Shown one piece after another: positions 8,001 to 16,871 of a DNA stretch of 59,325 bases (position 1 is the first letter of the stretch; each line of letters begins with the position of its first letter). A program made the translations under genes and the position numbers. A model generated the notes under the pieces. It was given only the letters and a program-made list of their open reading frames with translations, was not told the DNA's origin and ran no database searches. The stretch covers positions 1 through 59,325 of the forward strand of contig CAAFEY010000178.1 of assembly GCA_900761995.1 (NCBI GenBank), in the 5' to 3' direction. This DNA comes from an uncultured Collinsella sp. GTDB lineage: Bacteria; Actinomycetota; Coriobacteriia; Coriobacteriales; Coriobacteriaceae.

Positions 8001-9245
8001 ATGGCGGCTCGCGTCTGCCTGGTCCACTATCACGAGGTTGGACTGAAGGGCAAGAACCGCGCACATTTTGAGCATATCCTCATGGATAACATTAAGGCGG
8101 CTTTGGCCGCCTTTTCCGTGAACGCCGTGTCTCGAATTTCCGGTTATATCCTCGTGACCTTTAACGAGCATCAGGCCGATGATGCGGCGCGTGTCATTCG
8201 CACCGTTCCCGGCGTTGCTCGTGTGTCTTTGGCGTATCACACCAACCGCGACCCGCAGGAGTACTGCGCCGCCGCCGTCAAGGCGCTGCGCGAGTTTGGT
8301 TCCTTCGATTCGTTTAAGGTGCACGCTAAGCGCTCCAATACCGACTATGAGCTCACCTCGATTGACATCAATCGTCAGGTGGGCGAGGTGTTGTGTGAGG
8401 CCTTCCCCGATAAAAAGGTTCAAATGCACGACCCCGATGCGATGGTGCACGTACTGGTGGTCCAGGGTAGCGTTTATGTGTACGCGCGCTCCGAGCGCGG
8501 CGTGGGCGGTCTGCCGGTGGGTTCTGCCGGCAAGGTCGTGACGCTGCTGTCGTCAGGTATCGATTCTCCGGTGGCGACCTGGATGCTCGCGCGTCGCGGC
8601 GCGGTGTGCGTGCCGGTACATTTCTCCGGTCGTCCGCAGACGCCCGATACGAGCGAGTATTTGGTGCAGGATATCATCCGTGCGCTTGAGCCGGGTGTCC
8701 AGATCGGCCGCCTGTACGTGGTGCCGTTTGGCGACTGCCAGCGTGAGATTTCGGTCACCTGTCCCAGTAACCTTCGCGTGATCATGTATCGCCGCATTAT
8801 GTATTCGGTTGCCGAGCGCATCGCGCATATCGAGGGCGCTAAGGCCATCGTTACGGGCGAATCGCTTGGGCAGGTTGCCTCTCAAACGCTTGAGAACATC
8901 ATGGCTGTCAACGAGGCCGTGAAGATCCCCGTGTTCCGTCCTCTCATCGGTTCGGACAAGCAGGAGATCATCGCGCGCGCCGAGGAGATCGGTACGTTCG
9001 ATATCTCGACTGAGGCCGCTCCCGACTGCTGCACGCTGTTTATGCCGCGCCGTCCCGAGACGCACGCTAAACTCGATGCCGTGCATGAGGCCTGGGAGTT
9101 GTTCGATCACGAGGAGATGATCGAGCGCCTGCTCAAGCAGACCGAGTACATCGACTTCGAGAGCAACACGTATAAGGCCCCTAAGACCTTAAAACGCAAA
9201 CATTCGGAGCTTGCTCCGCGTGAGATTTACCAAGATCACGAGTAA
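8001..9245 (+). CDS. thiI: tRNA 4-thiouridine synthase / thiamine sulfur carrier
   Basis: A 414-residue protein with an N-terminal ferredoxin-like plus THUMP region (about 1-165) and a PP-loop ATPase motif SSGIDSP at 184-190, where many ThiI have SGGIDSP. It adenylates tRNA U8 and inserts sulfur. It has no C-terminal rhodanese domain, so it is the short form that depends on an external cysteine desulfurase. The ATG immediately follows the rpoZ stop. A strong terminator follows the gene. Confidence 0.92.
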   Translation: MAARVCLVHYHEVGLKGKNRAHFEHILMDNIKAALAAFSVNAVSRISGYILVTFNEHQADDAARVIRTVPGVARVSLAYHTNRDPQEYCAAAVKALREFGSFDSFKVHAKRSNTDYELTSIDINRQVGEVLCEAFPDKKVQMHDPDAMVHVLVVQGSVYVYARSERGVGGLPVGSAGKVVTLLSSGIDSPVATWMLARRGAVCVPVHFSGRPQTPDTSEYLVQDIIRALEPGVQIGRLYVVPFGDCQREISVTCPSNLRVIMYRRIMYSVAERIAHIEGAKAIVTGESLGQVASQTLENIMAVNEAVKIPVFRPLIGSDKQEIIARAEEIGTFDISTEAAPDCCTLFMPRRPETHAKLDAVHEAWELFDHEEMIERLLKQTEYIDFESNTYKAPKTLKRKHSELAPREIYQDHE

Positions 9246-9255
9246 TTTTGTGCAT

Positions 9256-9288
9256 AGACCGACGATGCGTCTGCATCGTCGGTCTTTT
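9256..9288 (+). terminator. Terminator after thiI
   Basis: AGACCGACGATGC-GTCT-GCATCGTCGGTCT is a perfect 13-bp stem with a four-base loop (9256-9285), followed by TTTT. It ends the mihF-gmk-rpoZ-thiI unit. Confidence 0.9.
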
Positions 9289-9352
9289 GCTATCTGGGCA
9301 TTTTGCGGCTAAGTGTTCATTTGCTGACGTGTGCCTGAATAAATGGACAGTA

Positions 9353-9405
9353 TTTCGCAAGGTTTTGGTCGGCTTTTGGTTTGACCGCGAAAACCGGTTT
9401 TGGAG
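9353..9405 (+). promoter_or_regulatory. 11-bp-periodic TTTGG repeats upstream of comEA
   Basis: TTTCGCAAGGT (9353), TTTGGTCGGCT (9364) and TTTGGTTTGAC (9375) are direct repeats with exact 11-bp spacing; TTTGGAG follows at 9399. The 18 bases TTTGGTCGGCTTTTGGTT (9364-9381) occur identically upstream of recA (38170-38187). One repeat per helical turn suggests cooperative binding on one DNA face, about 60-100 bp upstream of the comEA start. Confidence 0.5.
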
Positions 9406-9458
9406 AATGGCTGTTGCAGGACTCTTTTCCTGACACGATGTTGTTGGGAGGTTTTGCT

Positions 9459-10172
9459 ATGGCGCAGCGCGAACAACACGAACGGGTCAAACGGATGGAC
9501 CGCTTGGCGGACAAGCTGCTCGGTCATAAGGCAGTGGTGATGGCGATACTGGTCGTCATTGCGATGGCGAGCGGCTTGGCGATGGCGAATCTTGGCGGCG
9601 GTACCGGCGGCGTGTCGTTTGAGCGCACTGATGGTTCGGGCTCGTTGGCGGAGCCGGGATCCGGCGATGCCTCGAGCGGAAAGACATCCGAAGGCTCTTC
9701 ACCTAAGGCGTCTGCCGCGGCAGAGGTTTATGTCGATGTTGATGGCGCCGTTGTGTCGCCCGGTGTATATCGCCTCAAGGACGGCGCGCGGGTTGCTCAG
9801 GCGATTGATGCCGCCGGCGGTCTGGCGCCCGAGGCAGACGTTACGGGGCTCAATCGGGCATCTAAGGTCGTCGATGGACAGAAGATTCACGTTCCAACGG
9901 TAGGGGAGCAGCAGGCGTCCATTGCGGAAGCTGGTGTTGATGGTGGGGCTTCCGCATCATCGGGCGTGAGTGGCGTAACAGGCCTAGTAAATATCAATAC
10001 GGCAAGCGCGGCAGAGCTGCAGACGCTCTCGGGCATCGGTCCCTCCATGGCCCAGTCGATTATCGATGAGCGGACAAAGAACGGTGCTTTTGCCTCGGTT
10101 GACGATCTGATGCGTGTGTCGGGAATCGGCGAGAAGAAGCTTGCCAAAATCAAAGATTCCATCTGCGTATGA
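9459..10172 (+). CDS. comEA: ComEA competence DNA receptor
   Basis: A 237-residue membrane-anchored DNA-binding protein. One transmembrane segment (about 26-46) is followed by a Ser/Gly-rich linker, an SLBB domain (about 90-150: VYVDVDGAVVSPGVYRL) and a C-terminal double helix-hairpin-helix (VNINTASAAELQTLSGIGPSMA...VSGIGEKKLAKIK). ComEA captures exogenous double-stranded DNA during transformation. The ATG at 9459 follows GGGAGG. It is coupled to comEC by an ATGA overlap. The upstream periodic repeats are shared with recA. Confidence 0.92.
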   Translation: MAQREQHERVKRMDRLADKLLGHKAVVMAILVVIAMASGLAMANLGGGTGGVSFERTDGSGSLAEPGSGDASSGKTSEGSSPKASAAAEVYVDVDGAVVSPGVYRLKDGARVAQAIDAAGGLAPEADVTGLNRASKVVDGQKIHVPTVGEQQASIAEAGVDGGASASSGVSGVTGLVNINTASAAELQTLSGIGPSMAQSIIDERTKNGAFASVDDLMRVSGIGEKKLAKIKDSICV

Positions 10173-12472
10173 GTGCGACCGAGCGCGAGCATGTGATGCC
10201 TCCGCGGCCTCTGATGCCGTGGACGATGGCCCTGTGTGCCGGCATGTGCATGAGCTGCGCCTTGGTGCTCAACGTGGCCGCCGATGCGCTGCTGTGGGAG
10301 CGGGCTTCGGCGGTCGGGCCGCTATGGGCCATTCCCGTTACGGCGGCGGTATTCGTTGTGCTGGCTCAATCTTGTGCGCGGCTTGCCCCTTTGAAGCGGT
10401 GGCTGTATGCCGCGTTCGTCGGTCTCGTGGCGGGAGCGGTCGTCTCGGCGTGGTGGGCTGTGGGCGTGCTAAGCGCCTCGAAGGCGCTCGACGGTCGAGC
10501 GGCAAGCAGCCTTGAGTTTGTCGTGCAGGGTGACCCATCCATAAACGACGACGTGTATTCCTATACCTGCGAGGCACGCACGGACGGTAAGAACTTGGCA
10601 ATGGTTCGCCTATCGTGCGACCTCGAGCTCAAGGTCGGGGCGCACGTGCGTGTTATCGGTCGCGTTTCACGTTTTGAGAACGATGCGTATGGACGATCGC
10701 GCGTGCTCCGAGGCGAGGTGCGCAAGGTTAAAGTCGTTCGGATTTTGTCGGTCGATGAAGACTCTCCGGGGCCGCTGCTTCGGCTGCGAAATGGGCTGCT
10801 TGCGTCCATCGCGCCTGCGACCGACCCGGCGCGTGCACTCATAGCCGGTGTCGTCTGCGGTCGTTCGGCCGAGCTGCGCGCCCAGCCGGCGGGCGACTGG
10901 TTTTCGGTGACGGGAACGGCGCATCTTATCGCCGTCTCGGGCAGCCATTTGGCAATCGTGGGGTTTGTAATCGAGGGTGTATTGCAAAAGACTCGGTGCT
11001 CACGCGGTCTTCAGCGGGCGATATTGGCGATAACGCTTGTGGGCTACGCTGCTTTTACGGGCGCGTCTCCCTCTGCCGTGCGCGCGTGCTGCATGGTGTT
11101 CGCGACGCTTGTCGTAAACGGCGCGGGGCGGCGCCGGCACGGCGCATCGGCACTCTTCGTTACCATGTCCATCTTTGTGTTGCTGCGGCCGACGGTTCTG
11201 TTCGAGATGGGCTTTCAGCTTTCATGTGCCAGCGTCTTAGCCATTCTGTGCTTTTGCCCCTATGCGACCTACGCTTTGGGTGAGCTGAGTGTTCCGTCGG
11301 GCGTTGCCAGCATGCTTTCCGTCACGCTGTGCTCGCAACTGGCGACACTTCCCATTATCATTCCTGCCTTCGGTACGTTCTCGCTCATTGCTCCGCTGGC
11401 AAATGCGGTCCTCGGTCCGGTGGTGAGTGCACTGCTCGCCGTGTCGATCGTGCTGGTTCCCTTTTCGCTCCTGGCGCCGTTGCGGACTTGGGCGCTCGTT
11501 GTGCCCATGATTGCCGCCCGTTGCGCGCTGTTCTTTGAGCAGCTGTTTGCCGCCGTGCCGGGTGCATCCGTGAGCGTGCCGCCCGATAGCATGTGGATTT
11601 ACCTAGTGCCGTGTTTGCTGGCGGTTCTGCTTGTCTGGTGGCCGCGTCCCCGTGCACGTCCTATGGCGGTGGGGCTTGCATGCCTGGTGCTCTTGGCTGC
11701 GATTCCGTACGTCTACTGGGATCGATTCGCTCCGCCTTCGGTGACGGTGCTCGATGTGGGCCAGGCCGATGCGATTCTTATTCGCCAGGGCGGCGCAGTG
11801 GCGCTCGTCGACTGCGGGCTCGACGAGCGCGTGGTGGCGGCGTTGGTTCGCAATAACGTGCACCATATCGATGCCGTCTTTGTGACGCATTGGGATGAGG
11901 ATCACTGGGGTGGTCTGCCTGCCGTGCTCGAACAGTTTTCGGTCGGTACGATTGCCGTGGCGGCGGATGCGCTGGAGGATGCTCCTGCCGAGGTATTGAA
12001 CCGACCTGGCGTGGAGTATCGGCAGGTGCGCCGTGGGGATACGGTCGATATCGGCTCATTTTGCGCCCGCGTGATGTGGCCATTCGAGTCCGTGGATGGC
12101 GAGGGAAATGAGGACTCGCTTGTCCTGCTGCTCTCATATGTTCAGGAAGGCAAGGGCCTGCGTATGCTCCTCACCGGTGATGCCGAGATCGACCAAGAAC
12201 GGGAATTCGTGCAGGAGGTGGGGGATATCGACGTACTTAAACTTGGGCATCACGGCTCTAAGGTTTCAGTCGATGATGAGTTGCTGGACGTCCTGAAGCC
12301 CGAGCTTTCCCTCGCGAGCGCGGGGGAGGGGAATCGATACGGCCATCCGTCCGATGCCTGCATCGATGCCGTTAAGGAAGCGGGCGGCGTTTTCGCGTGC
12401 ACTATCGAACACGGCGACATTAACGTCACGCCGACTGCGAATGGCTTTGCGATGCGATGCCAGCAACCGTGA
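10169..12472 (+). CDS. comEC: ComEC/Rec2 DNA uptake channel
   Basis: A 767-residue polytopic protein. The N-terminal membrane and OB-fold-like (DUF4131) region is followed by the competence domain with many helices (about 215-510; GTAHLIAVSGSHLAIVG is the family hallmark). A C-terminal metallo-beta-lactamase domain contains VLDVGQADAILI, THWDEDHWGG and LKLGHHGS. It carries single-stranded DNA across the membrane; the hydrolase domain probably degrades the other strand. Intact length and metal ligands suggest a functional transformation machine. Confidence 0.93.
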   Translation: MSATEREHVMPPRPLMPWTMALCAGMCMSCALVLNVAADALLWERASAVGPLWAIPVTAAVFVVLAQSCARLAPLKRWLYAAFVGLVAGAVVSAWWAVGVLSASKALDGRAASSLEFVVQGDPSINDDVYSYTCEARTDGKNLAMVRLSCDLELKVGAHVRVIGRVSRFENDAYGRSRVLRGEVRKVKVVRILSVDEDSPGPLLRLRNGLLASIAPATDPARALIAGVVCGRSAELRAQPAGDWFSVTGTAHLIAVSGSHLAIVGFVIEGVLQKTRCSRGLQRAILAITLVGYAAFTGASPSAVRACCMVFATLVVNGAGRRRHGASALFVTMSIFVLLRPTVLFEMGFQLSCASVLAILCFCPYATYALGELSVPSGVASMLSVTLCSQLATLPIIIPAFGTFSLIAPLANAVLGPVVSALLAVSIVLVPFSLLAPLRTWALVVPMIAARCALFFEQLFAAVPGASVSVPPDSMWIYLVPCLLAVLLVWWPRPRARPMAVGLACLVLLAAIPYVYWDRFAPPSVTVLDVGQADAILIRQGGAVALVDCGLDERVVAALVRNNVHHIDAVFVTHWDEDHWGGLPAVLEQFSVGTIAVAADALEDAPAEVLNRPGVEYRQVRRGDTVDIGSFCARVMWPFESVDGEGNEDSLVLLLSYVQEGKGLRMLLTGDAEIDQEREFVQEVGDIDVLKLGHHGSKVSVDDELLDVLKPELSLASAGEGNRYGHPSDACIDAVKEAGGVFACTIEHGDINVTPTANGFAMRCQQP

Positions 12473-12550
12473 CGACGTCGTTGGCGTGTGGTGGGCCCCT
12501 GGGCTAGAATGGCACGGAACGAATACGAAGGCCCGCGGGAGGGGAGCGCA

Positions 12551-13513
12551 ATGTCCGAAACCGGTTTGCTGCCGGCATATCTGATCGTCGGTACCGACGG
12601 AGTCAAGCGCGATCACGCCGTCTCGCGTATGAAAGCGCGTCTGGAAAAGTCGGGTATGGTCGAGTTCAACCTCGACGAGCGCGACATGACCAAGGACCCC
12701 GATATCGAGTCCATTATCGGATCGCTTAACACCTTTCCGATGGGTAGTGAGTTTCGCCTGGTAATCCTTGACGGCTGCTCAAAGCTCGCCAAGTCGGTCT
12801 CGGAGCCGCTCGTCGAGTATCTGGCGAGTCCCAGTCCCACAACGGTCTGCCTCATCATCGCCGACTCGCTTGCCAAGAACACGCGCCTGCATAAGGCGAT
12901 CGCCAAGATCGACAAGAAGGCCGTGATCGATTGCTCCGGCACCAAGCGCTGGGAGTTACCGCGCCGCGTGCAACAGATGGCGACGCAGCACGGCAAGTCG
13001 ATCTCGACGGCGGCCGCCGAGGAACTCGTCTCGCGTTCGGGTGAAAACACTCGCATGCTCGATAACGACTTGGCTAAGCTTGCCCAGATGGTCGAGGCGC
13101 CGCAGATTGAGCTTGCCGACGTTGAGCGCTGGATTGTACGTACGGCCGAGGTTCAACCCTGGGACTTTCTCAATGCGGTCTCGGCCCGTGACATGCGACG
13201 CTCTCTCGAGCTCTTCAATCTACTGCCCGCCAAGAGCTACGTGTGGACTTACACATTGCTGTGCGGCCGCATCCGCGAGCTTATCGTTGCCAAGGCGCTC
13301 GATGCGCGCGGACAGGGTCGTGAGTTGGCCGCAACACTTAAGCTCCAGTCCTGGCAGGTCAAGAATCATCTGACCTGGGCACGTCGCTTTTCGATGGCAG
13401 AGCTCGTTGCCGCGCTCGAGGGCGCGGTCGATGTGGAGCTCGCGCTGAAGGGTTCGGCCGATTCTCAGACCGCGCTTTTGCTCTGGATTACGAACATCTT
13501 GAGAAAATCGTGA
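12551..13513 (+). CDS. holA: DNA polymerase III delta subunit
   Basis: A 320-residue clamp-loader subunit that opens the beta sliding clamp. It has an N-terminal AAA-like domain (YLIVGTDGVKRDHAVSRM at about 8-25) and a C-terminal HolA domain. The ATG at 12551 follows GGGAGGGGAG; an in-frame ATG at 12488 would add 21 residues without support. Its place after comEC and before rpsT matches the conserved comEA-comEC-holA-rpsT order of Gram-positive bacteria. Confidence 0.92.
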   Translation: MSETGLLPAYLIVGTDGVKRDHAVSRMKARLEKSGMVEFNLDERDMTKDPDIESIIGSLNTFPMGSEFRLVILDGCSKLAKSVSEPLVEYLASPSPTTVCLIIADSLAKNTRLHKAIAKIDKKAVIDCSGTKRWELPRRVQQMATQHGKSISTAAAEELVSRSGENTRMLDNDLAKLAQMVEAPQIELADVERWIVRTAEVQPWDFLNAVSARDMRRSLELFNLLPAKSYVWTYTLLCGRIRELIVAKALDARGQGRELAATLKLQSWQVKNHLTWARRFSMAELVAALEGAVDVELALKGSADSQTALLLWITNILRKS

Positions 13514-13562
13514 TGATACCTGCCTATTTGACAAATTCGTTCTATCCCTTTGAGGGGGAGCG

Positions 13563-13571
13563 TGCTATAGT
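13563..13571 (+). promoter_or_regulatory. Extended -10 promoter of rpsT
   Basis: TGCTATAGT at 13563-13571 is identical to the rpmB extended -10. The predicted start near 13578 gives a 5' UTR of about 69 nt before the rpsT GTG. Confidence 0.55.
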
Positions 13572-13646
13572 AGGCGCTTGCATGACCTCACCGTGTCTCA
13601 GAGGTGTCATACATTTTTTGCAAGGAACTCGAAAGGAACTCCAGAA

Positions 13647-13913
13647 GTGGCAAACATCAAGTCTCAGAAGAAGCGTATCCGCACCAATGAGGCAGCTCGC
13701 ATGCGTAACAAGGCTGTCAAGTCCGAGCTCAAGACGCTGACCAAGCACGTCCAGTCCGCCGTCGCCGAGGGCGACGCCGAGAAGGCCCAGGCTGCCCTCA
13801 AGACCGTCACCAAGCGTCTCGACATGGCTGCCGCCAAGCATGTTATCCACAAGAACCAGGCTTCCAACCGCAAGTCCGGTCTTGCCAAGCTCGTGAACAG
13901 CATCAACGCCTAA
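13647..13913 (+). CDS. rpsT: 30S ribosomal protein S20
   Basis: An 88-residue, very basic protein, MANIKSQKKRIRTNEAARMRN..., the canonical S20 N-terminus, binding 16S rRNA during small-subunit assembly. The start is GTG at 13647 behind AAAGGAAC. Because rare starts on rpsT are linked to S20 autoregulation in other bacteria, the GTG is noteworthy. Monocistronic, with its own promoter and a strong terminator. Confidence 0.95.
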   Translation: MANIKSQKKRIRTNEAARMRNKAVKSELKTLTKHVQSAVAEGDAEKAQAALKTVTKRLDMAAAKHVIHKNQASNRKSGLAKLVNSINA

Positions 13914-13948
13914 GTTGTAAATTTCACACCACACAGATTACGCGCATA

Positions 13949-13985
13949 AATGGAGCCTGTTTTATGGAACAGGCTCCATTTTTTG
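13949..13985 (+). terminator. Terminator after rpsT
   Basis: AATGGAGCCTGTT (13949-13961) and AACAGGCTCCATT (13968-13980) form a perfect 13-bp stem with a six-base loop, followed by a T run. Confidence 0.92.
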
Positions 13986-14009
13986 TATCGCTCGGGTAAG
14001 ATAGTCCGC

Positions 14010-15821
14010 ATGAATACTTCAATTGACATTTCCCACATCCGCAACTTCTCAATTGTTGCGCACATCGACCATGGCAAGTCCACGATCAGCGACCGTATCC
14101 TCGAGCTCACCCATACCGTCGACGAGCGCGACATGGAGTCGCAGCTGCTCGACACCATGGATATCGAGCGCGAGCGCGGCATCACGATCAAGTCCAACGC
14201 CGTCCGCGTGTCCTATGACGCCGACGACGGCGAGACGTATCAGTTCAACCTCATCGATACGCCGGGCCACGTGGACTTTACCTATGAGGTCTCGCGTTCG
14301 CTGGCCGCCTGCGAGGGCGCAGTGCTCGTCGTCGATGCCACCCAGGGTGTCGAGGCGCAGACCGTCTCCAATGCGACGCTCGCCATGAACGCCAATCTGG
14401 ACATTGTGCCGGCCATCAACAAGATCGACCTGCCCTCGGCCCATCCCGATGAGGTCAAGACCGAGATCGAGGATGACTTGGCGATCCCTGCCGATGATGC
14501 CGTGTGTGTCTCGGGCAAGACCGGAGAGGGCATCCACGATCTGCTGGAGTCCATTGTCTTTTTGATCTCTCCGCCCAAGGGCGATGCGAACGCGCCGCTC
14601 AAGGCGCTCATCCTGGATTCGTACTTCGACGAGTATCGTGGTGTCGTCGCCACGGTGCGCATCTTTGACGGTTCCATCAAAAAGGGCGATACCCTGCGCA
14701 TGATGCAGGCAAAGGGTGACTTTTTGGTCGATGGCGTGGGTGTCAAGCGTCCCGCCGAGACTCCGGTCGATGCGCTGACGGTCGGCGAGGTCGGATACGT
14801 GGTCACGGGTCTGAAGGATCCCGAGGCCGTTCGCGTGGGCGATACCCTCACGTGGGCGTCGAATCCCTGCCCCGAGCCTCTTCCTGGTTACCGCGAGGCC
14901 AAGCCCATGGTCTATACGGGCCTGTTCCCGATTGATAACAAGGACTACGAGAACCTGCGTGACGCGCTCGATAAGCTGCACGTCAACGACCCGTCGTTGG
15001 TGTGGGAGCCCGAGACCTCGGTGGCGCTCGGCTTTGGCTTCCGTGTGGGCTTCCTGGGCCTGCTGCACATGGAAGTCGTCAAGGAACGCCTGGAGCGCGA
15101 GTTCAATCTGGACCTCATTGCCACGAGCCCCTCGGTTGACTATCACGTCTACAAGACCGACGGCGAAATGATCGATGTCCGTAGCCCGCAGGACCTCCCC
15201 GAGGCCACGCGCATCGAGCGTATCGAGGAACCCTACCTCAAGGCAAAGATCATCTGTCCGCCTGAGTACACGGGTGCCGTCATGCAGCTCGCCATCGAGC
15301 ACCGCGGCGTCACAACCGACATGATCCACCTGACGAGCAAATCGGTCGAGATGCGCTTCGATATGCCGCTTGCCGAGCTCATCTTGGACTTCTTTGACCA
15401 GCTCAAGAGCCGCACTAAGGGCTATGCCTCGCTCGACTACGAGTTCAACGAGTATCGTCCTTCTGAGCTTGTGAAGCTCGATATCTTGCTTTCGGGCGAT
15501 GAGGTGGACGCGCTGTCGTTTATCGTGCACAAGGACAAGGCCTATGGCCTGGCCCGCGGTCTGTGCGACAAGCTCAAGGAGATCATCCCGCGTCAGCTGT
15601 TTGAGGTGCCCATCCAGGGTGCTATCGGCAACAAGATCATTGCCCGCTCCACCGTCAAGGCGCGTCGCAAGGACGTGCTTGCCAAGTGCTACGGCGGCGA
15701 TATTTCGCGTAAGCGCAAACTGCTCGAGAAGCAGAAAGAGGGCAAGAAGCGCATGAAAGCCATCGGCTCGGTCGAGGTCCCGCAGGAGGCCTTTATGGCG
15801 ATTCTCAAGGTGGACGAGTAG
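14010..15821 (+). CDS. lepA: Elongation factor 4 (LepA)
   Basis: A 603-residue translational GTPase, the normal LepA length. The G1 motif AHIDHGKST is at about 17-25, with DTPGHVD, NKIDLP and the diagnostic LepA C-terminal domain (KRMKAIGSVEVPQEAF). It acts on ribosome translocation and assembly. The ATG at 14010 has no Shine-Dalgarno; TAAGAT (13997-14002) lies about 8 nt upstream, so the mRNA may be leaderless. An in-frame start at 13950 lies inside the rpsT terminator and is rejected. Confidence 0.94.
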   Translation: MNTSIDISHIRNFSIVAHIDHGKSTISDRILELTHTVDERDMESQLLDTMDIERERGITIKSNAVRVSYDADDGETYQFNLIDTPGHVDFTYEVSRSLAACEGAVLVVDATQGVEAQTVSNATLAMNANLDIVPAINKIDLPSAHPDEVKTEIEDDLAIPADDAVCVSGKTGEGIHDLLESIVFLISPPKGDANAPLKALILDSYFDEYRGVVATVRIFDGSIKKGDTLRMMQAKGDFLVDGVGVKRPAETPVDALTVGEVGYVVTGLKDPEAVRVGDTLTWASNPCPEPLPGYREAKPMVYTGLFPIDNKDYENLRDALDKLHVNDPSLVWEPETSVALGFGFRVGFLGLLHMEVVKERLEREFNLDLIATSPSVDYHVYKTDGEMIDVRSPQDLPEATRIERIEEPYLKAKIICPPEYTGAVMQLAIEHRGVTTDMIHLTSKSVEMRFDMPLAELILDFFDQLKSRTKGYASLDYEFNEYRPSELVKLDILLSGDEVDALSFIVHKDKAYGLARGLCDKLKEIIPRQLFEVPIQGAIGNKIIARSTVKARRKDVLAKCYGGDISRKRKLLEKQKEGKKRMKAIGSVEVPQEAFMAILKVDE

Positions 15822-15825
15822 GCCT

Positions 15826-16869
15826 ATGGCGCTTTCCGAATACAGCGAGCGGTTGCTGGGCGCCTATGCCGAGCAACCGTTCCTTATGGCTCCCATGGCG
15901 GGCGTGACCGACCCTGCCTACCGCATCATGTGCCGCCGCCGCGGTGCCAACCTTGCCTACAGCGAGATGGTGAGCGTGGCAGGCCTTGCCTATGCCAGCA
16001 ACAAAACGTGGCGCCTGGTGCTGCCGGCCGACGAGGAGCAGCAGATTTGTGTGCAGCTCTTTGGCTCCAAGCCCGATCAGTTTGCGAGTGCCGTCGCCAC
16101 CGTCGAGGAGCGCGTTGGCGATCGCCTGTCGCTCATCGATATCAATATGGCATGCCCCGCCCGCAAGGTCGTTACCAAGGGCGAGGGCTCGGCGCTCATG
16201 CGCACGCCCGATTTGGCCGAGAAGATCGTCGAGGCGGCGGTGGGCGCGGCGCATGTACCCGTGACCGTCAAGATTCGCAAAGGCTTTTATGCCGAGGACC
16301 GTAATGCCGCGACGTTTGCCCAGATGCTCGAAGGCGCCGGTGCCGCAGCGGTGGCGGTGCATGGCCGCTGCGCCACGCAGCTCTATACGGGCCAGGCCGA
16401 TTGGTCGGTCGTCGATGAGGTTGCCGACGCCGTTGAGATTCCCGTGATCGGTTCGGGCGACGTGTTTACCGCCGAGGACGCCGCGGAGCATCTGCGCAGC
16501 TCGGGTGCCAGCGCTGTGTTTATCGCGCGCGGCATCTACGGTAACCCCTGGGTTTTTGGTGATGCTCGCGCCCTTGCGTTCGATGGCATGCCGGTGCCGG
16601 CGCGCAGCTCTGTCGAGCGCTTGAACGCCCTGCGTGAGCACCTAACGCTGACGCATGAGCTCCTGCCGCTCATGTCGCGTGCCCGTACGTACGCAAGCTG
16701 GTACTTAAAAGGCATGCCCCATGCCGCCGCTTGGCGTGCCCATGTGGTGCGCTGCTCCACGTATGAGGAGTTTATGGCGCTGGTCGATGAGATCGAGCAT
16801 GATGTGGTGGCCTGCGAGGCTGCCCTTGCCGCCGGCGAATCGGTGCCCCCTCATCCGCTGGAGGCTTAA
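15826..16869 (+). CDS. dus: tRNA dihydrouridine synthase (DusB-like)
   Basis: A 347-residue FMN TIM-barrel enzyme that reduces uridines in tRNA. Family motifs are APMAGVTDPAYR at about 22-33, DINMACPARKV with the catalytic Cys, and VHGRCATQLYTGQADW. It starts four bases after lepA. Usual DusB sequences read NMGCP where this reads NMACP, a small variation. Confidence 0.92.
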   Translation: MALSEYSERLLGAYAEQPFLMAPMAGVTDPAYRIMCRRRGANLAYSEMVSVAGLAYASNKTWRLVLPADEEQQICVQLFGSKPDQFASAVATVEERVGDRLSLIDINMACPARKVVTKGEGSALMRTPDLAEKIVEAAVGAAHVPVTVKIRKGFYAEDRNAATFAQMLEGAGAAAVAVHGRCATQLYTGQADWSVVDEVADAVEIPVIGSGDVFTAEDAAEHLRSSGASAVFIARGIYGNPWVFGDARALAFDGMPVPARSSVERLNALREHLTLTHELLPLMSRARTYASWYLKGMPHAAAWRAHVVRCSTYEEFMALVDEIEHDVVACEAALAAGESVPPHPLEA

Positions 16870-16871
16870 GG

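Noticed and set aside
13528..13571. TTGACA with TATAGT as a standard promoter for rpsT
   Set aside because: The spacer is 32 bp, far outside 15-19; the TGC extension at 13563 explains the -10 better.
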